Below, piece by piece: positions 48,155-54,339 of a stretch of 64,000 nucleotides of DNA (its first letter is position 1; each line of letters starts with the position of its first letter). Location: contig NZ_JAVHTY010000003.1 of the NCBI RefSeq assembly GCF_031085165.1, positions 124,001-188,000 of the forward strand, given 5' to 3'. The stretch comes from Pseudomonas sp. 102515. GTDB taxonomy: Bacteria; Pseudomonadota; Gammaproteobacteria; Pseudomonadales; Pseudomonadaceae. A program made the translations under genes and the position numbers. Below the pieces are notes generated by a model, which saw nothing but the letters and a program-made list of their open reading frames with translations, did no database searches and was not told the DNA's origin.

Positions 48155-48887
48155 CCTACGCACCCAAGCTTTCGGTATCGATTTCTTCACCGGTACCAAG
48201 GACGAGTTGATGAGCTCGATCAGCCAGGACATCCATCGGCCCTACAGCTACATCGTCACGCCGAACATCGACCATGTCGTGCAGCTGCAAAGCAACTCCG
48301 ACATGCGCGAGTCCTATCAGCGCGCCGGCAAGCGCATCTGCGACAGCCGGATCCTGATGCCCATCCTCAAGTCGCTCGGCGTCGCCGTGCCCGAGGTCAT
48401 CACCGGCAGCGATCTCACCCTGAGCATCCTGCGCAAGGCCAACGACGAGCGCCTGTCGGTGGTGCTGATCGGTTCCAGCGAGAATGACGTCGGCAAGCTG
48501 CGCCGGATGTATCCGCACATCCAGCTGGCGCACTACAACCCGCCGATGGGCTTCATCAACGATCCGCTGGAGACGCAGAAATGCGTCGACTTCGTGATGC
48601 AGAATCCGTCGGAATTCATCCTCTATGCCGTAGGGGCTCCGCGTCAGGAAAAGCTCGCGCGGCAGATCGACAGCAGCAAGCGTACCGGCGTCGGTCTGTG
48701 CATCGGCGCGTCCATCCTGTTCGCCGTGGGCACCGTCAAGCGCGCACCGCGCTGGATGCAGAAAGCCAGGCTGGAATGGCTGCACCGGCTGTGCTCGGAG
48801 CCCAAGCGGCTGGCCAAGCGTTACGTGCACGATGCGCTGAGCATCCTGCCCATCTATCTCAAGGAACGCAGCAGTCGACGCACCTGA
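48147..48887 (+). CDS. GT26 family glycosyltransferase (WecG/TagA/CpsF/GumM type)
   Basis: Inverting glycosyltransferase of 246 residues that usually adds the second sugar to a lipid-linked primer. VTPNIDHVVQLQ, ICDSRILMPILKSLG, the VLIGSS nucleotide loop and AVGAPRQEKL (about 166-175) with GLCIGASILFAVGTVKRAPRWM are characteristic. GumM of this family forms cellobiosyl-diphospholipid; WecG uses ManNAcA, so the donor is open. It overlaps the previous gene by eight bases. Confidence 0.9.
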   Translation: MSNLRTQAFGIDFFTGTKDELMSSISQDIHRPYSYIVTPNIDHVVQLQSNSDMRESYQRAGKRICDSRILMPILKSLGVAVPEVITGSDLTLSILRKANDERLSVVLIGSSENDVGKLRRMYPHIQLAHYNPPMGFINDPLETQKCVDFVMQNPSEFILYAVGAPRQEKLARQIDSSKRTGVGLCIGASILFAVGTVKRAPRWMQKARLEWLHRLCSEPKRLAKRYVHDALSILPIYLKERSSRRT

Positions 48888-48924
48888 GTGGCTGCCCCGC
48901 AGCTTTCTCAGCCGCAAGGAAGAT

Positions 48925-48951
48925 GACCACCGGACAAGCAGTCCGGTGGTC
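48925..48951 (+). terminator. Strong hairpin without U-tract after the GT26 gene
   Basis: Perfect 11-bp stem GACCACCGGAC with GTCCGGTGGTC, loop AAGCA. No T-run follows. It lies 21 bases before the start of the polymerase gene. Confidence 0.5.
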
Positions 48952-48971
48952 CCGTCTGGATGGGTAGGTCT

Positions 48972-50249
48972 ATGAGCATTCTCCGTAAAAGTACCGTTTC
49001 CTTCGTTCTCCTGATCCCGTTGCTGATCCTGCACCTGGACGTGTTCGGCGAAAGCCCGCACAACCCGGTCGGCATCCTCTACCTGAACGAGCTGTATCTG
49101 GCCATCTGCATGGCCTTCACCTTCTTCTACCTGCTGACCAGCATTGGTACCCAGCAGCGCGAATTCAAGATCCTGATGACCTACGCCGTCTATTCTTCGG
49201 CGATCTTCATCGGGTTGCCGGCGATCTTTTCCTTTCTGTTCTACGGTCAGCCGATCTTCTACGGTCTGATCGAAGAGCGGCGGATCCTGTTCAGCTTCGG
49301 CTTCGCCACCCTGATGTTCCTCGGGCGCAACATGAGCGCCTCGCAATTCGAGAAAGCCCTGCTGATCACGGCGCTGCTGGCCGCCGTCATGGCCTGGATG
49401 TTCAAGTTCGGCGTGCTGCCGGACCTGCGCGACAAGCAGTCCTCCTTCGACCGCCCGGACCGTTCTTCCATCGGTGCGCCGGCGCTGTGCCTGGCCTACT
49501 TCTACTGCATCCAGACCTGGAACAAGGGCATCTCGCCGATCGATGGCTCGACGCGTAGCAAGACCGTCCACATCGTGCTGGCCATGGTCTTCCTGCTGAC
49601 CCTGGTATTCGGTACCCAGACCCGGCAGCTGATCGTGCTGGCGTTGGTTTTCACCGTGTTCTGCCTGAAGAGCAAGTCGATCGTCTGGATCTGCGTCTCC
49701 ACGCTGCTGCTGTCGCCCTTCTTCATCTTCCCGGACCTGATGAAGGTGCTGGGGCTGAATCTGGACTTCTATGCCCAGTCGGTGGAGGACGGTCCCACCG
49801 ATGGCGTGCGTGAGCAGACCATCGGCTACATCTTCTCCCACCTCAGCCAGAACCACTGGTTGCCGAGCGGCTCGCTGTCGCTGATGTGGAACAACGGCTT
49901 CATCCCCTATTTCGGCGAGTACTTCTTCCTCTCCGACGTCGGGGTGTTCGGCACCCTGTTCCGCTTCGGCTTCCTGGCCTTCATCATCATCCCGGTATCG
50001 CTGTTCCTCTACTATCGCTGGGCCAAGATGCTGCACCCCGATACCGGCTTCGTGGTGACCGCCACCCTGGCCCAGCTGGTGATCTGGCCGCTGGCCGGCT
50101 TCTTCGAGTACCTCCAGGCCACCATCTGCTACCTGATGGTGATCCAGGCCCTGCGCGCGCTGCACCACTACAGCTCCGCCCCGGTCCAGGAGACTTACGT
50201 CAGCAGTCCCTACCCGCGTCCGAGCAGCCCGCTGGCTCGCCCGGTCTGA
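48972..50249 (+). CDS. Wzy-like polysaccharide polymerase
   Basis: Polytopic membrane protein of 425 residues with about ten to eleven hydrophobic helices and a large polar loop at about 270-310 (FYAQSVEDGPTDGVREQTIGYI) followed by LSLMWNNGFIPYFGEYFFLSDVG. Position in a Wzx/Wzy locus and topology suggest the polymerase; sequence conservation in this class is low, so a ligase cannot be excluded. ATG 48972 starts at the first membrane helix; an in-frame GTG or TTG a few codons upstream is possible. Confidence 0.75.
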   Translation: MSILRKSTVSFVLLIPLLILHLDVFGESPHNPVGILYLNELYLAICMAFTFFYLLTSIGTQQREFKILMTYAVYSSAIFIGLPAIFSFLFYGQPIFYGLIEERRILFSFGFATLMFLGRNMSASQFEKALLITALLAAVMAWMFKFGVLPDLRDKQSSFDRPDRSSIGAPALCLAYFYCIQTWNKGISPIDGSTRSKTVHIVLAMVFLLTLVFGTQTRQLIVLALVFTVFCLKSKSIVWICVSTLLLSPFFIFPDLMKVLGLNLDFYAQSVEDGPTDGVREQTIGYIFSHLSQNHWLPSGSLSLMWNNGFIPYFGEYFFLSDVGVFGTLFRFGFLAFIIIPVSLFLYYRWAKMLHPDTGFVVTATLAQLVIWPLAGFFEYLQATICYLMVIQALRALHHYSSAPVQETYVSSPYPRPSSPLARPV

Positions 50250-50257
50250 TCCCTCGT

Positions 50258-50281
50258 GCCGCCCGGAGTCCGCCGGGCGGC
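50258..50281 (+). terminator. Strong hairpin without U-tract after the polymerase gene
   Basis: Perfect 9-bp stem GCCGCCCGG with CCGGGCGGC, six-base loop, eight bases after the stop codon. No T-run follows. Confidence 0.5.
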
Positions 50282-50304
50282 CCCAAGGAGTTTTCACCCC
50301 CACG

Positions 50305-51576
50305 ATGTCGATGATCAAAAACAGCACCTGGAACATCCTGGGTGTCGTCATTCCCAGTGCCATCGCGCTGCCCACCATGGGCGTGCTGTCGCGCCTGCTC
50401 GGTGTCGAGCAGTTCGGCCTGTTCACCCTGGCCTTCGCCATCGTCGGCTATGCCACCCTGTTCGATGCCGGCCTGTCGCGCGCGGTGATCCGCGCCGTCG
50501 CCATGCACCACGGCGACAAGGCGCTCAACCGATTGGTCATGGGCACGGCCACCGGCGCCGTCATCGGCCTGAGCCTGCTGGCGACACTGCTGCTGTGGTT
50601 CGGCGCGGGCAAGGTGGTGAGCCTGCTGCACGTCTCGCCCGAGCACTTCGACAACGCCGTGGCCGGCTTTCGCTGGCTGAGCCTGTGCGTCCCGCCCTTC
50701 CTGCTGGCGACGGTCTGGTTCGCCTACCTGGAAGGCAACGAGCGCTTCGGCGAATTCAACATCCTGCGGACCTTCTCCAATAGCCTGCTGGCGATCGCGC
50801 CCCTGATCGCGGTGCTGATCGAACCGAGCTTTTCCGCCACCGTGATCGGCCTGGTGCTGGCCCGGGTGGTCTCCATGGCGCTGGCCTACTGGCCGTTGCA
50901 CAAGGACTTCCCGGAAGGCATCCGTACCTTCAAGGTCGAGGTGTTCAAGGAGCTGCTGAAATTCGGCAGCTGGATGACGGTGAGCAACATCATCAGTCCG
51001 CTGATGGTCTATTTCGACCGCTTCGTGCTCTCGCACATGGTCGGTGCCAGCCGCGTGTCCTTCTACACCGCCCCGGCCGAGGCGGTCTCGCGGATGCTGA
51101 TCATCCCCAATGCCGTGGCCCGCGTGGTGTTCCCGCTGCTGAGCAAGAGCGGCGAGGACGCCGCGCGCCAGGCCAACAAGGCCTTCTGGGGCCTGTTGCT
51201 GATCAGCCTGGCGATGGTGCTGCCGATCCTGGCGCTGGCGCCCTGGATCATGACCGTGTGGATGGGCCCGGAGTACGGCGGCGATGCCGCGCAGATCCTG
51301 CGCATCCTGGTAGTGGGCTTCATCTTCAACGCCCTGGCGCAGATTCCCTTCGCCAAGATCCAGGCCCGTGGCCATTCGCGGACCACCGCGATGATCCATC
51401 TCGCCGAACTGCTGCCCTACCTGGGCCTGCTGGTGGTCTGCATCCAGCATTTCTCCATCATGGGCGCCGCCATCGCCTGGACCATCCGGGTGACCGTGGA
51501 CTATCTGGCGCTGGAATACTTCGCCCGGCGCACACCGCCGCTGCAACCCACGCCGGTCTATCAGCAGAGTTCCTGA
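50305..51576 (+). CDS. Wzx-type oligosaccharide flippase (second copy)
   Basis: Polytopic protein of 423 residues with about twelve hydrophobic helices, MOP superfamily. Recognised parts include MIKNSTWNILGVVIPSAIAL, LFDAGLSRAVIRAVA and FGSWMTVSNIISPLMVYFDR, the last a common Wzx helix with charged pore residue. It is shorter than the flippase at 29350 and not an evident duplicate. Two flippases suggest either two repeat units or a combined locus. Confidence 0.88.
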   Translation: MSMIKNSTWNILGVVIPSAIALPTMGVLSRLLGVEQFGLFTLAFAIVGYATLFDAGLSRAVIRAVAMHHGDKALNRLVMGTATGAVIGLSLLATLLLWFGAGKVVSLLHVSPEHFDNAVAGFRWLSLCVPPFLLATVWFAYLEGNERFGEFNILRTFSNSLLAIAPLIAVLIEPSFSATVIGLVLARVVSMALAYWPLHKDFPEGIRTFKVEVFKELLKFGSWMTVSNIISPLMVYFDRFVLSHMVGASRVSFYTAPAEAVSRMLIIPNAVARVVFPLLSKSGEDAARQANKAFWGLLLISLAMVLPILALAPWIMTVWMGPEYGGDAAQILRILVVGFIFNALAQIPFAKIQARGHSRTTAMIHLAELLPYLGLLVVCIQHFSIMGAAIAWTIRVTVDYLALEYFARRTPPLQPTPVYQQSS

Positions 51577-51624
51577 GGGAGCCCTGCCCTGACGAACTTA
51601 CGCAACACACGAGAGGTGCTGTCC

Positions 51625-52668
51625 GTGTCACGAGTGAAACGTCGTATCGGTGGTGGCCTGCTGGCCACCGTCTTGTTGTCCGCAGCGCTTTATGGCCAGG
51701 CTCAGCCACAACCGGCGACAGCCAAGGTGGACCTCATCGGCATCAACATGTCGGCCGCCGGCTTCGCCGGCCAGGTCCTGCCCGGCGTGGAAGGTACCAA
51801 CTACTTCTATCCCGGCGAAGAGTACTTCCGCCGCTACGCGGACAAGGGCATCCGCTTCATCCGCTTCCCTTTCCTCTGGGAGCGGGTGCAACCCCAGCTC
51901 GGCGGTGAACTGGACCAGGCCCAGGTCGCGCTGCTGCAGCGCACCCTGGATTTCGCCGACAAGTACGGCATCCGGGTGATCCTGGACATGCACAACTACG
52001 CGCGCTATCGCGGTCAGCTGATCGGCTCGTACCAGGTGCCCTACGCCAGCTACGCCGATGCCTGGAAACGCCTGGCCCTGACCTTCCAGAAGCATCCGGC
52101 GCTGTACGGCTACGATGTCATGAACGAGCCCCACGACACCCAGGGTCTCTGGCCCCGGGCGGCGCAGACGGCCGTGGACAGCATCCGCAGCGTCGACATG
52201 AAGACGCCGATCTTCATCGCCGGCGACAGCTGGTCCAGTGCCCAGCGCTGGCCCCAGGTGAATGGCGATCTGCTGATCAAGGATCCGGCGGACAACCTGA
52301 TCTACGAAGCCCACATCTATTTCGACGACGATTCCAGCGGCAATTACGCCTCGGGCATGAAGGGCGTCCATCCCATGATCGGCGTGGAAAGAACCCGCCC
52401 CTTCATCGAGTGGCTGAAAAAGCATAATTTGCGCGGCTTCATTGGCGAATATGGGATACCTGCACACCCACAGTGGCTGGAAGCCATGGACAATCTGCTG
52501 AGCTATCTGGGCGAGCAGTGCGTACCCAGCGCCTATTGGGCGGCCGGTCCGGGTTGGGGCGACTATCCTCTGGCCATCGAACCGAAGAACGGTGCGGAAA
52601 AGCCGCAGACGGCCCTGCTGCAAAAACACCTGAACAAACATGACTGCCAGGTCATAGGACCTCGTTAG
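51625..52668 (+). CDS. Secreted GH5 endoglucanase-like glycosidase
   Basis: Exported glycoside hydrolase of 347 residues. Residues 1-28 form a basic-hydrophobic signal peptide. The GH5 domain shows GIRFIRFPFLWERVQP, VILDMHNYARY, acid/base Glu in YDVMNEPHD (about 168-176) and nucleophile Glu in FIGEYGIPA (about 271-279). GH5 enzymes of this form cleave beta-1,4-glucans. GTG 51625 follows GAGAGG at 8 bases; the GTG at 51616 is less well placed. Endoglucanases in exopolysaccharide loci typically trim or edit the polymer. Confidence 0.88.
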   Translation: MSRVKRRIGGGLLATVLLSAALYGQAQPQPATAKVDLIGINMSAAGFAGQVLPGVEGTNYFYPGEEYFRRYADKGIRFIRFPFLWERVQPQLGGELDQAQVALLQRTLDFADKYGIRVILDMHNYARYRGQLIGSYQVPYASYADAWKRLALTFQKHPALYGYDVMNEPHDTQGLWPRAAQTAVDSIRSVDMKTPIFIAGDSWSSAQRWPQVNGDLLIKDPADNLIYEAHIYFDDDSSGNYASGMKGVHPMIGVERTRPFIEWLKKHNLRGFIGEYGIPAHPQWLEAMDNLLSYLGEQCVPSAYWAAGPGWGDYPLAIEPKNGAEKPQTALLQKHLNKHDCQVIGPR

Positions 52669-52873
52669 CGGAGATGTGACAGATTTCGAACGGCGTCACC
52701 TTTTCCGTTCCCGGGGTGCTGAACTCGATGGCTAAAGGCCAGTCCTAGACCAGCAGACTCAGGTGCTCATACAACTAGAAGCTGAGACCTCGAGTTCTCT
52801 CGCACGCTGGACAGGCTGGTCACATGGAACCTGGTCCACCGTCGAGGCTCGCTGCGTCTCGCGAAGGAACACC

Positions 52874-52951
52874 ATGAATAACCGGCTCGTCGCTTCTACC
52901 TTCCGATTTATTCCTCTTGCTCACACTCAATCAGCAATCAAGGACGAATGA
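52874..52951 (+). CDS. Possible 25-residue leader peptide upstream of wza
   Basis: AAGGA lies six bases before an ATG that opens a 25-codon frame ending TGA one base before the wza ATG (TGAcATG). The peptide begins MNNRLVASTFRFIPL and has no signal-peptide cleavage site. The tight stop-start junction suggests translational coupling or a leader control, though chance cannot be excluded. Confidence 0.4.
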   Translation: MNNRLVASTFRFIPLAHTQSAIKDE

Positions 52952-52952
52952 C

Positions 52953-54065
52953 ATGAAAACCAAATTTACCGCTCTGGCCTTGCTGTCCGGCATCGTCCTG
53001 CAGGGTTGCGCCTACTCCCCGGGTCAGTACCTGGACCAGGACGACCTGAAGAGCGATCCGAGCATCCAGGGCACCAAGGTCCAGCTGATCCCGATCACCA
53101 GCTCGCTGCTGATGAGCCAGGATTCCGCGGCCCTGTCCAAGGCTCCCGACCTCAAGCCCCTGCTGGACTACAAGCCGCAGGCCTACCGCGTCGGTCCGAG
53201 CGACCTGCTCTACATCACCGTCTGGGATCACCCCGAACTGACCGCTCCGTCCGGCGCCCAGCAGCAGCTGGAAGCCAACGGTCGCCTGGTGCGTCCGGAT
53301 GGCACCCTGTTCTACCCCTACGTCGGTACCGTGCGCGCCGCCGGCAAGACCCTGGAAGAGATCCGCACCGATATCTCCCGCCGTCTGGCCACCTTCATCG
53401 ACAATCCCCAGGTCGACGTTAGCGTGCTGAAGTTCGGCAGCCAGAAGGTCACCATCTCCGGTGCCGTGAACAAGGGCGACGCCATTCCCCTGACCACCAA
53501 GCCCATCACCCTGGTGGAAGCCCTGGGCCAGGCCGGTGTGGCCAACAGCGGTGACGCCGACCTGACTGGCGTGACCCTGGTCCGCGACGGCAAGGAATAC
53601 CGCCTGGATACCGACAGCCTGAACCGCAAGGATTCCAAGCTGTACGGCATCTACCTGAAGGACGGTGACAGCCTCCACCTGCCCTACAACGATGCCCGCA
53701 AGGTCTATGTGGTCGGTGAAGTCCGCGCTCCGGCAGCGGTCAGCTACAAGATCACCAACCTGAACCTGATGGAAGCCCTGAGCCAGGCCGGCGGCATCCA
53801 GCAGGAAACCGCCAACGCCGACGCCGTCTACGTCATCCGTGGCCCGGAAGACCTGAAGGCTCCGGGTGCCACTGCCCAGGTCTTCCACCTGGCGGCCAAG
53901 AACCCCACCGCCTATGTGCTGGCGCAGAACTTCCATCTGCAGCCGCAGGACGTGGTCTTCGTCGGCCCGGCCGGTATCACCCGCTGGAACCGCTTCGTCA
54001 GCCAGCTGCTGGGCTCGACCAACATCCTCTCCACCAGCGCCAACCTGAACAGCAGCTTCAAGTAA
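52953..54065 (+). CDS. wza: Outer-membrane polysaccharide export lipoprotein Wza
   Basis: Lipoprotein of 370 residues forming the octameric export channel. Signal and lipobox LSGIVLQGC end at Cys19 (about). A Poly_export domain (YRVGPSDLLYITVWDHPEL, about 80-98) is followed by two SLBB domains (VTISGAVNKGDAIPL and VYVVGEVRAPAAVSYK) and the C-terminal amphipathic helix region. AAGGACG precedes the ATG. It closes module B and is the only Wza gene in the locus. Confidence 0.94.
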   Translation: MKTKFTALALLSGIVLQGCAYSPGQYLDQDDLKSDPSIQGTKVQLIPITSSLLMSQDSAALSKAPDLKPLLDYKPQAYRVGPSDLLYITVWDHPELTAPSGAQQQLEANGRLVRPDGTLFYPYVGTVRAAGKTLEEIRTDISRRLATFIDNPQVDVSVLKFGSQKVTISGAVNKGDAIPLTTKPITLVEALGQAGVANSGDADLTGVTLVRDGKEYRLDTDSLNRKDSKLYGIYLKDGDSLHLPYNDARKVYVVGEVRAPAAVSYKITNLNLMEALSQAGGIQQETANADAVYVIRGPEDLKAPGATAQVFHLAAKNPTAYVLAQNFHLQPQDVVFVGPAGITRWNRFVSQLLGSTNILSTSANLNSSFK

Positions 54066-54074
54066 CGGTGCCCG

Positions 54075-54111
54075 TTGCCGTCATGCCGGTTACCGCCGCG
54101 CATGACGGCAA
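54075..54111 (+). terminator. Hairpin after wza
   Basis: Perfect 11-bp stem TTGCCGTCATG with CATGACGGCAA, 15-base loop, nine bases after the wza stop. A short T-poor stretch follows, so it is at best a weak intrinsic terminator; it separates wza from the pel operon. Confidence 0.55.
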
Positions 54112-54339
54112 TTCCTCTGGACGTATCGCCACATCCCCGCTGTATTCCCCGCTTCACCTCCCCCGTCAAAACGCTTGAAATCCGCTGCCTAGAGAGCCTT
54201 GCCCTCCAGTCATTGGTTATTTCGATACCTGTTGGCCCCCTAATTGCTGCCGCTCGGCTTGGCACAGGCAGTTTTTCGTCACGCTTTTGCGTAATGTAGC
54301 TACCCTGATACCGAAGTTGGGCACGTTTAAGGACTGGGT

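Noticed and set aside
52763-52873. Longer version of the wza-upstream frame (62 codons)
   Set aside because: The extra part has no ribosome binding site; only the internal ATG at 52874 is well placed.
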